A stretch of DNA of 64,000 nucleotides from Thiotrichales bacterium 19S3-11 (GCA_021713295.1 JAKJJU010000001.1:1-64000), one strand, 5' to 3'. Positions 9,286 to 19,478 are shown, counted from the stretch's first letter. Made by a program: numbers and translations. The notes: generated by a model from the letters alone, not told the origin.

Positions 9286-10533
9286 TTATTTAGCACCTTC
9301 TGTTACTTTAACTACAATTAACCCAGCAGCGATAAATAAGAAAACTGCCAAATAAACTGGTAAGAAAATATCAATAGAAACTAAAGGCCCTAATAAAATT
9401 GCATTAACAGCCCAAGCAATGCCAAAGACAGAAACGGTACCGCCCATAATCTGACCTTGCTCATGTGCTTCTACTTTATTAGAAAACCAAGCAAGAATTG
9501 CCGAATAAAATAATAGTTGAAAAACAGAGGCTAGTATAAATGAAATATACTCCATAATCACCGATGGATAAGCTGCGCTTAACAATAACATAATACCTAA
9601 TAATAACCCATTAACCACCACTAAACTTTTCAATGAACAATACTTTTCTAACGTTGGTAAAATACCTAAAATTGCCACAAAATAACCTAATGCAGCGCAA
9701 ACAAATGACAAACCAATTTGTGCTTGATTTAAGCTAAATTCTGCTGATAACACCAATGGGAAATTTTGTACATAAAATCCCCAAGCAGCCTGCATTAATA
9801 AAAATGAAAATGCCAGCATGACAACACGCTTATCAATAAACATCACTCGAAAGCTAAAAAACATATCCACAAGTCCTGGCAGGTGTTTTTTATCACTTGT
9901 AATCTCTCTTGTCTCTCGTAAAAAGAACCAGACACTTGTTAAATTAATAATTGTTATAAGGCCCCCAATTAAGCAAGGCAATAAGGTCTGCATCATACTG
10001 TTTCCTTCATAGATTTGCCCAATCAACGTTGTTAAGGCTGGCCCGATAATAAAACCAATTGATGCAGCTAATGTAACAAAACTTAAATTTCGCGTAATTT
10101 TATCTTTAGGTGATACATCGATAATTGTTGCCTGAGCCAAGCCAAAAGAACCACCAAAAACACCTACGGTTAGACGGCTGATAATAAATAAAACTAAATT
10201 TTGACTTACGATTGCAAAAACTGATAAAAAATAGCTTAAAGCAACACCTAGTAGTGCGATCACTAAGAGACGCTTTCGACCAAAAATATCAGATAAACGT
10301 CCCAAAATAGAGCTCCCTAAAAACATACCCAAAGGCCAAACTGCCATAGTCAGGCCATAATAAAAATAACGCACAGTTGATACGGTATCACTTGCTAAAA
10401 ACAACTGATTACTTTTATCTAAAACTAACTCTGGAATAATTGGGAAGATAAGTCCCAGCCCCATCACATCAATGGCAATTGTTATCATTAATATAAAAAT
10501 AATGTAACCTGATGATACTTGTTTATTCTTCAT
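9286..10533 (-). CDS. MFS transporter, TetA/TCR-like
   Basis: A 415-residue inner-membrane protein with about 12 hydrophobic helices. Motif A (GRLSDIFGRKRLL) lies between helices 2 and 3, and the N-terminus (DVMGLGLIFPIIPELV) is the D-x-x-G-x-G-L-x-x-P-x-x-P pattern of the tetracycline-resistance-protein group. A drug or metabolite export role is inferred from family; no substrate is evident. The gap to the upstream yheS is 48 bases, so the two may share a transcript. Confidence 0.88.
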   Translation of the reverse strand: MKNKQVSSGYIIFILMITIAIDVMGLGLIFPIIPELVLDKSNQLFLASDTVSTVRYFYYGLTMAVWPLGMFLGSSILGRLSDIFGRKRLLVIALLGVALSYFLSVFAIVSQNLVLFIISRLTVGVFGGSFGLAQATIIDVSPKDKITRNLSFVTLAASIGFIIGPALTTLIGQIYEGNSMMQTLLPCLIGGLITIINLTSVWFFLRETREITSDKKHLPGLVDMFFSFRVMFIDKRVVMLAFSFLLMQAAWGFYVQNFPLVLSAEFSLNQAQIGLSFVCAALGYFVAILGILPTLEKYCSLKSLVVVNGLLLGIMLLLSAAYPSVIMEYISFILASVFQLLFYSAILAWFSNKVEAHEQGQIMGGTVSVFGIAWAVNAILLGPLVSIDIFLPVYLAVFLFIAAGLIVVKVTEGAK

Positions 10534-10581
10534 TATTGTTATCCTATTGTTAACTTTTTAATTTAAGCAGAATTAATTCAT

Positions 10582-12159
10582 TTAACTATTTGAAATTTTC
10601 TTCCAAATTGCTTGATAATCCTCTAAAGCGCCATCAAAAACTTCTAATTGCCCATCTTTTATTAAATATAACTCATCAACTAATGTTTTTAATAAATAGC
10701 GATCATGTGAAACAACCACCAAAGCACCTTCGAAGTTAGTTAACGCCTGAGTTAATGCTTGTCGCATATCCATATCTAAATGGTTAGTTGGCTCATCTAA
10801 TAGCAATAAATTAGGTCTTTGCCAAATGATTAATGCCAATGCCAATCGTGACTTTTCTCCACCTGAAAAAGAGGATAATACGCGATAGGAATCATCTCGA
10901 TTAAAGCCAAAACCACCCAAATAGGTAATTAGTTCACGCTCAGAAACGGTAGGTGCTATACGCCTAAACAAGGTAATTGCATTAACACTAACATCAAGCT
11001 CATCTACTTGATGCTGAGCGAAATAACCAATTTTAGTACCTGAAAACACTTCAATTACGCCTGCTTTAGGCTTTAATTGGCCACAGATACCTTTAATTAA
11101 CGTTGACTTACCTGCACCATTAACGCCTAAAAGACCAATACGCTCACCTGAGCGTATGCTAAATTTAAGTTTAGTCAAGATATCAACCTCACCATAACCT
11201 AATGATGCCTTATCACATCGTAACATTGGATTTGGCATTCTCTGAGGTGCTTTAAACTCAAATCTAAATGGTGATGCCTCATAAATAAACTTAATCTGTT
11301 GCATTTTTTCAATCGCCTTAAGACGACTTTGAGCCTGTTTTGCTTTTGATGCCTTATAGCGAAAGCGATCGACATAAGATTGCATGTGTGCAATTTGCAC
11401 TTGTTGTTTTTTATAACTTGCGTTATTAAGTGCAATGGCCTGTGCTCGTTCATATTCAAAGGTTGAATAACTTCCCTTATACAACTTAAATGACTTTGCT
11501 TCAATATAACCAATGTGCGTTACCACCTGATCTAAAAAGTCTCGATCATGCGATACCAACACAACAGCGCCTTGGTAGTGCTTTAAAAAGTTTTCCAACC
11601 AAATGATTGCTTCCATATCTAAATGATTTGTCGGTTCATCCAATAACAACAAATCACTTGCTGTAAATAAGCATTTTGCCAAATTAAGGCGCATACGCCA
11701 CCCACCCGAAAAGGACTGATAGGATGCTAACATTGCCTCATCACTAAAGCCCAAGCCTTTAAGCATTTTAGAAGCAGTCGCTTGTGCTGAATAACCATCA
11801 CATTCAGAAAGTTTTTGATGACATTTCATCATCAAATCATAATCATTAATCGCTTCGGCATCGGCTAAGTCTTGATAGATTTTGTATAAATGTGCATCGC
11901 CAGAGATGACAAAATCTATCGCTTTAATTTCACTTTGATGGACTTCTTGCTCTAGCGCCTGCACACTAACGCCGCCTTTAAGTTCTACTTCCCCTTTTTG
12001 CACTTCACTGTTATGGGTAATGGTTGCTAGTAATGAAGATTTACCACAACCATTATGACCGCATAGCCCTATAACTTGCTTTTTATAAACAGAAAAATTT
12101 ACATTTTCTACTAACGTATTTGCACCATGTGCAATACTGACATTTCTAAATGTTAACAT
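10582..12159 (-). CDS. yheS: ABC-F ATPase YheS
   Basis: A 525-residue soluble protein with two ABC nucleotide-binding domains and no membrane segments. First Walker A GHNGCGKSS, signature SGGWR and LLLDEPTNHLD; second Walker A GVNGAGKST, signature SGGEK and LLLDEPTNHLD. The linker with MQSYVDRFRYKASKAKQAQS matches E. coli YheS closely as remembered, distinguishing it from EttA and Uup. ABC-F proteins act on the ribosome. The ATG at 12159 lies 10 bases after GGAG; an upstream TTG at 12174 is less likely. Confidence 0.9.
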   Translation of the reverse strand: MLTFRNVSIAHGANTLVENVNFSVYKKQVIGLCGHNGCGKSSLLATITHNSEVQKGEVELKGGVSVQALEQEVHQSEIKAIDFVISGDAHLYKIYQDLADAEAINDYDLMMKCHQKLSECDGYSAQATASKMLKGLGFSDEAMLASYQSFSGGWRMRLNLAKCLFTASDLLLLDEPTNHLDMEAIIWLENFLKHYQGAVVLVSHDRDFLDQVVTHIGYIEAKSFKLYKGSYSTFEYERAQAIALNNASYKKQQVQIAHMQSYVDRFRYKASKAKQAQSRLKAIEKMQQIKFIYEASPFRFEFKAPQRMPNPMLRCDKASLGYGEVDILTKLKFSIRSGERIGLLGVNGAGKSTLIKGICGQLKPKAGVIEVFSGTKIGYFAQHQVDELDVSVNAITLFRRIAPTVSERELITYLGGFGFNRDDSYRVLSSFSGGEKSRLALALIIWQRPNLLLLDEPTNHLDMDMRQALTQALTNFEGALVVVSHDRYLLKTLVDELYLIKDGQLEVFDGALEDYQAIWKKISNS

Positions 12160-12835
12160 CGAATTTGACTCCAACTGCTACAACAGAACACTGCTGTTTA
12201 TTATATATTAACTAAAATTTAACGAATTTTAGGCACACTTATCCTGATAAATAGGATTGTTAAGGTGTGATGACTAGCCGCATCGGAGTTGCAAGGACAA
12301 AGCAATACAACGCCATCTTAACAGCCTCGTCTAAATCAACGCTTTTAACGTGTATTTGCTTCATTGAAAAAACCTTTTTATAAAAACTGAAGCTAAATGG
12401 TATGGTATTTTTTTGTACAAATCAAGTTATTTTAGCCTTTATGTATAAAACAGTTTCATCAAATCTTTGATCAATCAACGCAACTTGAATTACTCCAATT
12501 GATTTTAAAACAAGGCTAAACTAATGTATCGATTTAAAGATCCTCAGTTCTTCAAGCTCCATCATCGAATTAGTTTTTGGAAATTCATATAACCACAAAA
12601 CCATAAAAATCAGATAGTTAATTTGATTTATATTTCCTAAATAAGGTTAAACCGCCAACAGGCCCTAATTTTTTACTTGACAACAAAGTGAAAAATATGT
12701 AGCATTGCTTCACATATGGGCAGTTGCACTCCTTACTCTCATTGCTTTACATGCAATACATACACAACACATACCCAGTAATCTGTCCATATAATCCTAA
12801 ACATAAACAAAATAATAAAAATAAAGAGAATAGCA
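12160..12835. other. 676-base intergenic region without a convincing gene
   Basis: This A+T-rich gap lies between yheS and the exported propeller gene, which diverge. It holds a promoter-like pair at 12677-12705. Two tiny frames exist: 34 codons on the minus strand (12364 to 12260) and 22 codons on the plus strand from 12524. Neither has a good ribosome binding site or a recognisable product, so they are not called as genes. The gap may contain decayed sequence, but I see no identifiable remnant of a mobile element. Confidence 0.5.
12677..12705 (+). promoter_or_regulatory. Sigma70-type promoter for the propeller protein gene
   Basis: A perfect -35 hexamer TTGACA (12677-12682), a 17-base spacer and a weaker -10 hexamer TAGCAT (12700-12705) point toward the gene starting at 12836. 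The implied untranslated leader is about 120 bases. Confidence 0.5.
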
Positions 12836-15800
12836 ATGAAAAACGATTCTAAGATAATAAAATTCTTTCTTTACTTTCCATTAACATCTTTTGTTTTAAT
12901 CGCTAGCGCTTGTCATAGCAATATAGATAACAATTCACCATCAGATGCAAGCGATAACACGCCATCACAATTATCCTTGATTAGTGATAACGAAGCGATA
13001 TTAGGTAGCCAAATGACAATTGATGTTACTTTAGAATCTCAACCTGCTCAAAGTTTTGCACTAACAAGTACAAATAATGAAACTGCATCTAATATAGCAT
13101 TTACATTTGACAATACTAGTTACAACCAAGGTTTTAATATTACATATTCAGATCACTGTAGCCAACTTACAACAGCTGATGTTTGTCAAATTACGTTAAT
13201 ACCAAATGAAAATTCCGTAAATATTATCAACCAAACACTCAATTATACCGTTAACGCAACCGATACAGATGGCAAAACTATTAGTCAGTCTGATCATTTA
13301 ATAGTAGAAGAGCTAAACTTAACTGATGAAAATGATAACGATGAACTCTCCATTGGCAGCGGCAGCAAAAAAACACTTAAGCTTATTAATAATACCAACA
13401 CCGAAGTTGATGTTTCAAATGATACATTTAGCTCTGATAATCAACAACTAAGCTTCTTAAATAATACATGTAGTGGTATCTTATCACCAAATGAATATTG
13501 TACTGTCGAACTAACTGCCTCAAATGAGGCAGTTAGTAGTAATGCTAACTTATTCGTCACTTCAAAAGATGCAATTTTAATGGGACAATACCCAGTTTTA
13601 ATCAAGCGTCCGGAATTTGACATAACACCTCAATCTCTGACACTACTGCCTTATGAAAGTCAAACAATTACAATAAAAAATAATACCAATGCAACGATCT
13701 ATAATCTAATGACTCAAATACCACAAGTTCTAGGTGTGTCAGTTAGTCAAAATACATGCAATATTAATCTATTAGCAAACAGTAGTTGTCAAATTATTCT
13801 TACTGCCAATCAGTCACCGAATTCATATGGCAGTCAATTAATTGAAATAACAGCTGATAATGCAGATATGCAAACTATTCAGTTAGATGCCTATACACCT
13901 AGCGCTTTAACTATCTCTCTATCAACAGATCATATCATTACAAATAATAATACCAATAAAAATCTAATTGTTACCGTTACAAATAATCAAAATTATACGG
14001 TGAGTGATTTAAATTTATTGATCTCTGGTGAAGATAATCACTTATCAGAAGTTAATTATTTAAGTTCATGCGATGCTAATAAAGCCTTAGCACCTAGTGA
14101 AAGTTGTCAATATATTTTAAACTATATTTCAAGTAATACTGATTCTTCTTATCAACTAACGGATCAACTTATTCTATCTGCAGCTGGTTCACAAAGCATT
14201 ATAAAATCACTACAGATCAATGGCTATAGTGAATTTTATCAAATACCTGATCAGTTAGAGAAAGCTGTAAACTATCTGCCTTCGCCTTCTGTTAAAGGCA
14301 TTGATATAACTGACAACAATCAAATTTACGTTGCTACATTTGCTGGCTTAGGCATATCTTCTGATAATGGTAGTTCTTGGAATATTATTACAGCTAATTC
14401 ATTTAACCATCTTAGCACAAACCAATTTAAAGATGTTACTGTCAATAATAATATCATTTATCTTGCTCAAAAAAACACAGGTTTAGCGATTTCAACTGAT
14501 AATGGCAAAACCTTTGAGATTAAAACAACCAAGGATGGTTTGGGATCAGACACAGTCAACCGCATAGCAATTGGTCAATTTGAAGACGGACAAGATAAGA
14601 TTTATCTGGCTACTAGTCAAGGCTTAAGTATTTCAACAACAGATGGAAGCAACTTTATTAATAAAACGACTAAAGATAACCTACCAAGTCAAAATATTCG
14701 TGATGTATTTCTTGATAATAAAGGCTATGTTTACCTTGCAACCAGTAATGGCATTGCCATACTCGATCAAAATGACAATGTGATAAAAGTAGTTAAATCA
14801 ACAGATGGGCTAATTAGCAACAATGTCACTCGAGTGCTCGTAGATTCAAATGACACTATATATGCTGGTACTGACAGTGGTTTATCAATCTACAATAGTC
14901 AAACTGATACTTGGATAAGTAAAACAACTGATGATGGTTTAAGTCAAAATTACATTACTGCAATTGAAGTAGAAGATGGTGTTATTTATGCTGGGACTTC
15001 TCAATATGTATCCATTTCAACTGATGGGGGAACTACCTGGTATAAAGACCGTGGTGTTGGTTACAATGCTAATGCCTATGTCAATGACCTTTATGTAAAA
15101 AATAATATCATTTATGCTGCAACTGATGCAAACTTGGCTATATCAGATGCTGAAGGTAATTACCAACATATCAGTAGCTCACTCCCAGTAACAACTATCT
15201 ATGATATTAACAAGGATGATAATAATACACTCTATGCAGCCAGTAGCGGAGGCGGGGTATATATCTCAAGCGATTATGGACGCCACTTTAGCGTCAGTAA
15301 TCATGAAAATAATCAGCTTGGATCAGATAAGGTTTACACTGTTTTTAGTAAAAATGGCTCTATTTATGCCTCAACAACTAATGGTCTATCAATCTCACAT
15401 GACCAAGGTAAAAGCTGGGATAATAAAACAACTGATAATGGACTTTCTGATAATGTAGTACTGCAAACTGCCTTAGATGATAATAATACTATTTATGCAG
15501 CAACAAATAATGGTTTATCTATATCAAGCGATAGCGGTGAGCATTTTACAAGTTTGACAACTAATGATGGTATTTTAAGTAATGCAACCAACAGCATCTC
15601 TGTTGTTAATGGCATATTATATGTCACTACAAATAATGGCCTATCTGTCACAAATGATCTAGGTGAAGGCAATGAGAAAAACTGGCTTTCAATTACAACC
15701 GACAATGGCCTTTTAAGTAATGCGTTATTTGATACATTAGTCACTGATGATGCTATATATATTGCCTCAGATGAAGGAATCTCTAAAGCAGAGGTTGACA

Positions 15801-16930
15801 CAACTAACATTGATAACCTTAAAGCCATTCAGTTTCAGAGCATATTAAGTGGGATAAACGTTTATGCACTTAAATATGTTAGTGGCATACTCTATGCCTC
15901 AACTGGAAAAGGGCTTTATATCTCCTCTGATAATGGTCAAACTTTCATATCTAAAAATATCACCAATGGCTTGACCAATAGCCAATTATGGCAAGTTGCA
16001 ATCATAGGCAGTAACCTCTTTGTTGCAACAAATTCAGGCATTGATGTGACGACAACCGAAGGATTGGACTTCACAAGCCCAACGGACTTAGGTGGAGTAA
16101 CTATTAAAAAAATTCTAGCTCTGGATCAAACACTTTATGCTGCAACCAGTCAAGGTATTGCCATATCATCTAACAATGGTAAAAATTGGCAATTTAGTTT
16201 AGAAACTAAGTTTTTCAATGATATCTACATTGATGGCAATGCCATTTATGCTGCAACTACCAATGGCCTATACATCTCTGAAGATATGGCAAAAACATGG
16301 TTACGAATTGGGCTTAAAGATGGCCTAACCTCAAATGATACGAAGTCTGTTGTATTTGCTAATAATAAACTTTATGTTGGTACTGGCAAAGGACTATCAG
16401 TTTTCGAAAAAAATAACGGCAACTGGGACATTATTACAGATTATGACCACTTAAATTCAGAGGTGATTAATGGACTATTTTATTATAACAATACCTTATA
16501 TGCTGCAACGAATAATGACGGATTATTTATCTCTTTAGATAATGCAACTACTTGGGATGTAAAAAATACAGAGAATAGTAAGCTTGCACACAATAATACA
16601 TATGATGTATTTGTTAATGAAAATGCTGTCTATGTCGCGACACAAACTGGAGTTTCTATCTTAACAACTAACAGTAACTATTTTACCAACTACAAACAAA
16701 CAAATGGTTTAGCTAGCAATCTAGTCTATGGCATTTATGCTATTGGTAAACATATTTATGCTTCAACAAACAAAGGATTATCTTATTCTGAAGATGATGG
16801 AAGCAGTTGGCATAATAAAACAACAGATCAAGGAGTAAGTGATAATTTGCTTTATAATACATTCGTTACTGGAAGTAGCCTCTATGTCGCAACCAAAAGT
16901 GGGCTGTCAATTGCAGAAGATCATATCTAG
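12836..16930 (+). CDS. Large exported (probable lipoprotein) beta-propeller protein with four Cys-paired N-terminal modules
   Basis: A 1364-residue exported protein. Residues 1-25 are a signal sequence ending LIASAC; Cys26 is a plausible lipidation site, although the -3 residue is Ala. Residues about 40-470 form four beta-sandwich-like modules, each with a close cysteine pair (for example NNTCSGILSPNEYC and SQNTCNINLLANSSC). From about 480 to the end I count 21 repeats of roughly 40-45 residues with core (L/I)Y(A/V)AT-x-x-GLSIS-x-D-x-G-x-x-W, like the two-component-propeller/BNR type. Twenty-one blades would make three seven-bladed propellers. Unlike hybrid sensors with such propellers, no transmembrane or kinase domain follows; the protein stops at the last blade. 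Ligand binding or adhesion at the cell surface is inferred. It is convergent with an adenylate cyclase gene 29 bases away. Confidence 0.8.
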   Translation: MKNDSKIIKFFLYFPLTSFVLIASACHSNIDNNSPSDASDNTPSQLSLISDNEAILGSQMTIDVTLESQPAQSFALTSTNNETASNIAFTFDNTSYNQGFNITYSDHCSQLTTADVCQITLIPNENSVNIINQTLNYTVNATDTDGKTISQSDHLIVEELNLTDENDNDELSIGSGSKKTLKLINNTNTEVDVSNDTFSSDNQQLSFLNNTCSGILSPNEYCTVELTASNEAVSSNANLFVTSKDAILMGQYPVLIKRPEFDITPQSLTLLPYESQTITIKNNTNATIYNLMTQIPQVLGVSVSQNTCNINLLANSSCQIILTANQSPNSYGSQLIEITADNADMQTIQLDAYTPSALTISLSTDHIITNNNTNKNLIVTVTNNQNYTVSDLNLLISGEDNHLSEVNYLSSCDANKALAPSESCQYILNYISSNTDSSYQLTDQLILSAAGSQSIIKSLQINGYSEFYQIPDQLEKAVNYLPSPSVKGIDITDNNQIYVATFAGLGISSDNGSSWNIITANSFNHLSTNQFKDVTVNNNIIYLAQKNTGLAISTDNGKTFEIKTTKDGLGSDTVNRIAIGQFEDGQDKIYLATSQGLSISTTDGSNFINKTTKDNLPSQNIRDVFLDNKGYVYLATSNGIAILDQNDNVIKVVKSTDGLISNNVTRVLVDSNDTIYAGTDSGLSIYNSQTDTWISKTTDDGLSQNYITAIEVEDGVIYAGTSQYVSISTDGGTTWYKDRGVGYNANAYVNDLYVKNNIIYAATDANLAISDAEGNYQHISSSLPVTTIYDINKDDNNTLYAASSGGGVYISSDYGRHFSVSNHENNQLGSDKVYTVFSKNGSIYASTTNGLSISHDQGKSWDNKTTDNGLSDNVVLQTALDDNNTIYAATNNGLSISSDSGEHFTSLTTNDGILSNATNSISVVNGILYVTTNNGLSVTNDLGEGNEKNWLSITTDNGLLSNALFDTLVTDDAIYIASDEGISKAEVDTTNIDNLKAIQFQSILSGINVYALKYVSGILYASTGKGLYISSDNGQTFISKNITNGLTNSQLWQVAIIGSNLFVATNSGIDVTTTEGLDFTSPTDLGGVTIKKILALDQTLYAATSQGIAISSNNGKNWQFSLETKFFNDIYIDGNAIYAATTNGLYISEDMAKTWLRIGLKDGLTSNDTKSVVFANNKLYVGTGKGLSVFEKNNGNWDIITDYDHLNSEVINGLFYYNNTLYAATNNDGLFISLDNATTWDVKNTENSKLAHNNTYDVFVNENAVYVATQTGVSILTTNSNYFTNYKQTNGLASNLVYGIYAIGKHIYASTNKGLSYSEDDGSSWHNKTTDQGVSDNLLYNTFVTGSSLYVATKSGLSIAEDHI

Positions 16931-16959
16931 ATAATTAAATCGCAAATAAAGACTTAAGT

Positions 16960-19050
16960 CTATTTATCCGTAAAATGCCAAACTCCGTCCCAATTTTCTA
17001 AGGTTAATTGATTATAATCAATACAACGCTCTAATAATATTGTTGCTGCAAAATCATCATATTGACTTAACAAATCATTTAGTTTCGCTATTGCAACTGT
17101 AAATTCTTTGTTTTGATAATGGTGAAATGCCGATTCATACAACTGAATTTTTAAAAACTGCTCATCTAATATTGAAATTGATTTAGGTTGAATAAGTTCA
17201 TAAATAAATAATGCTTGAATTTTGCCTTTGACTGCTACCTTATCTAATAATCTGGTATAAAATTCAGTTTCTACTTTTTTATAAACTTCCTCACTAATAA
17301 TAATTTCTGTTTGATAAAACTTATTCAAACTTTCCAATCGACTTCCCACATTAATCGTATCACCTATTGCGGTATAATTGAGTCGATCACTAGAGCCTAA
17401 ATTACCAACAATTGCCTTACCTGTATGAATACCAAACCTAGTTTTAAATAATATTTCATTATCATTTCCTTGGCTATGAATATTATCTTTCAAAGCTTCT
17501 CTAATTTGATAAGCACTGTGACAAGCATGTAGCTCTTTATTTGCATCTTTAAGAGGACTTCCCCAAAATGCCATCACTGAATCACCAATAAACTTATCAA
17601 TCGTTCCACGGTTATGCATAATTATTTTTGCAAAAACATCATAATAAGCACAAAGATAAGTCATTATTTTTTCAGGTGGGTAGGTCTCTGTAATATTGGT
17701 AAAATTACTAATATCAGAAAAAAAGACCGTAATATCATGGCAGTCTCCACCTAAATTAATGGTTTTCTTTTGAGTAATGACGCTTTCGACCAAATAGGTG
17801 GGAACATATTTTTTGAACATTTTCAAACCATATACCATCGCTATAAATGTCTTATTTAGAGAATCTATTTCTTTCAAATAGCTATTGACAGGCGTTATTG
17901 TATCTAAATCAAAACGCTTAACTTTTTCCATTTCTGTATCAAGTTTTTTAATTGATCGACTGATTCTACTTGACGATAGCCCTATAAAACAAATTCCAAC
18001 AATCAATATTACAAGAGCAATGATACATACTTTTAATAATGCTGATACTAACTCACCAATAAATAAGTCTTCAGGCACAATCGTAATAATTTTCCATTGA
18101 TACTCTTTAAATGGCAAAATCTCATTATATGTGGCTAAATAGGTTTTATTATCACTAACATACTTAAATTCACTTTCCTTTCTCTGTTTAAATTCATTAA
18201 TACTTTGCTTCACCCAAGGGTATTTTACTTTATTTATATCAACTAATTCCTGATGTGTGGCTTCTGTTTTTAGTGATTTAGAGTGGGCAATAATTCGATC
18301 ATTTTCATCTATAATAAAAACAACACCAACCTCATTAATATTCAACGAACTTAGAAAATGAGATAATGTACTTAAATCAACATCAATTCCAAATACACCT
18401 ACTAACTCATTTTGATCATTATACAAAGGCATTGACGCAGTAATACCAATTATTTTACCCTCACCAGTATGAAAAACATAAGCATTTGACCAATTTAACT
18501 GCTTATCCTTAACAGAATTTTTATACCAAACTCTTTGACGAGGATCATAGTCAACTGATTTAGTTTGTTTAATATTTTTATATAGTATTTTATTACCTTT
18601 TCCATAGCGATAGGTTGCAACTTCGATTGCTTCTTTCTTTCTCTGAATCGTTTCAGTCTCAATCACATCTTCTGAAAGTCTTCGTGAAATAATAAAATCA
18701 CCATTAGGTAATGCCCAATAAATCATCCTTGAACTGTTTAATGATTGAAGAAGGTCAAATGTATAGCTTGCTATTGTTGGATAGTCAGTTGGTGAAATGA
18801 CCTGCTGATCAATTAGATCAACTGAAATTTTAGCAACTGACTCAACCGATTGTAGTAATGTATTTAGCTTTGAAGTTGTACTAACTGTTATTTCATTCAT
18901 CTCAGTTTTTGCATACTTAACTAATTCATGACGCATAAACATATACATTGTTATGACAATCACAAAAAAGCAAATAACAAATAAAGATAGAAACGATACA
19001 AAAACACTAACTTTAATTGAAACTTTCACATTTTTAAATAGATTAACCAT
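16960..19050 (-). CDS. Membrane-bound class III adenylate cyclase with extracellular dCache-type sensor
   Basis: A 696-residue protein with TM1 at about residues 12-37, a long extracytoplasmic sensor (about 40-320, PAS-like Cache pattern including DPRQRVWYK and GVFGIDVDLSTLSHFL), TM2 near 325-355, a short linker, and a class III cyclase domain near 430-610. The metal-binding aspartates lie in VTVFFSDISNFT and in DKFIGDSVMAFWG, where the Lys specifies adenine. The NYTAIGDTINVGSRLE segment supplies the Asn and Arg that stabilise the transition state, with the class IIIb pattern. Cyclic AMP production is therefore expected. About 80 C-terminal residues follow the cyclase domain. It diverges (with the 48-residue peptide gene between) from a decayed cNMP-binding patatin gene. 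Confidence 0.9.
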   Translation of the reverse strand: MVNLFKNVKVSIKVSVFVSFLSLFVICFFVIVITMYMFMRHELVKYAKTEMNEITVSTTSKLNTLLQSVESVAKISVDLIDQQVISPTDYPTIASYTFDLLQSLNSSRMIYWALPNGDFIISRRLSEDVIETETIQRKKEAIEVATYRYGKGNKILYKNIKQTKSVDYDPRQRVWYKNSVKDKQLNWSNAYVFHTGEGKIIGITASMPLYNDQNELVGVFGIDVDLSTLSHFLSSLNINEVGVVFIIDENDRIIAHSKSLKTEATHQELVDINKVKYPWVKQSINEFKQRKESEFKYVSDNKTYLATYNEILPFKEYQWKIITIVPEDLFIGELVSALLKVCIIALVILIVGICFIGLSSSRISRSIKKLDTEMEKVKRFDLDTITPVNSYLKEIDSLNKTFIAMVYGLKMFKKYVPTYLVESVITQKKTINLGGDCHDITVFFSDISNFTNITETYPPEKIMTYLCAYYDVFAKIIMHNRGTIDKFIGDSVMAFWGSPLKDANKELHACHSAYQIREALKDNIHSQGNDNEILFKTRFGIHTGKAIVGNLGSSDRLNYTAIGDTINVGSRLESLNKFYQTEIIISEEVYKKVETEFYTRLLDKVAVKGKIQALFIYELIQPKSISILDEQFLKIQLYESAFHHYQNKEFTVAIAKLNDLLSQYDDFAATILLERCIDYNQLTLENWDGVWHFTDK

Positions 19051-19232
19051 CAGCGCATTACTTCACCTATAACTAAATTAATAAATAAAAAAGATATCAC
19101 TATAATTAATTATAGCATAACACTGAGATATGATAGTTTATAGGCTTATTTTATGACGAAAACAAAGTTCAAGGTAAGCCTTAAATCATCAAACGGTCAA
19201 GAAAAATGATTTAAGTTATCTTACCCAAAACC

Positions 19233-19379
19233 TTAATTAAGCATCTCAGACTGAGATGGCTGTTGATGTGTTTGATTAAATACCTGTATTGCAGAATTTA
19301 CATCAGCATAGCTCATACTTGCAATAGCAAGCATACAAACAACAACAATACCACTAATGAATTTAGATAAACGTCTCAT
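19233..19379 (-). CDS. 48-residue secreted peptide precursor
   Basis: A short frame with every sign of translation: AGGAGG followed by 8 bases to ATG at 19379, and a textbook signal peptide (MRRLSKF, then a hydrophobic run of 15 residues, cleavage after MSYA at residue 25). The predicted mature peptide is 23 residues, DVNSAIQVFNQTHQQPSQSE plus MLN, polar and Gln/Ser-rich with no cysteine. I do not recognise the family. It lies between the cyclase gene and the decayed cNMP-patatin gene, and its last codons overlap a perfect palindrome. Confidence 0.65.
   Translation of the reverse strand: MRRLSKFISGIVVVCMLAIASMSYADVNSAIQVFNQTHQQPSQSEMLN
19242..19258. repeat. Perfect 17-base palindrome with 8-base arms
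   Basis: CATCTCAG-A-CTGAGATG is symmetric around one central base. With a one-base loop it is a poor hairpin but a good dimer-binding site. It overlaps the 3' end of the 48-residue peptide gene. A second imperfectly placed inverted repeat (CTTAAATCAT at 19180-19189, ATGATTTAAG at 19206-19215, 16-base loop) follows downstream of the peptide gene; it has no T-run and is not a clear terminator. Confidence 0.5.
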
Positions 19380-19439
19380 TATCTACCCTCCTTATTTCCT
19401 TAATATCAAAACCGCTTATTGTTATACTTAACTGCGTTT

Positions 19440-19478
19440 CTGGCACATGGAATGTCAGGCGTCATGATTAAGTGCCAG
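19440..19478. promoter_or_regulatory. Inverted repeat in the divergent gap between the peptide gene and the cNMP-patatin pseudogene
   Basis: CTGGCAC at 19440-19446 and GTGCCAG at 19472-19478 are perfect inverted 7-mers whose centres are 32 bases apart, about three helical turns. They lie in the gap 19380-19672 that must hold the start signals for both divergent genes. A TATAAC -10-like hexamer facing the peptide gene lies nearby without a clear -35. An operator is plausible but unproven. Confidence 0.35.

Noticed and set aside
12260..12364. A 34-codon minus-strand frame, MKQIHVKSVDLDEAVKMALY in its first part
   Set aside because: No ribosome binding site, no recognisable product, and position in a long intergenic gap.
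16950..16961. AGACTTAAGTCT palindrome as bidirectional terminator between the propeller and cyclase genes
   Set aside because: It is a perfect 12-base palindrome but without a loop or T-runs of useful length and it abuts the cyclase stop codon; function cannot be supported.
19440..19478. Sigma54 promoter based on TGGCAC
   Set aside because: No GC-containing -12 element at the required distance.
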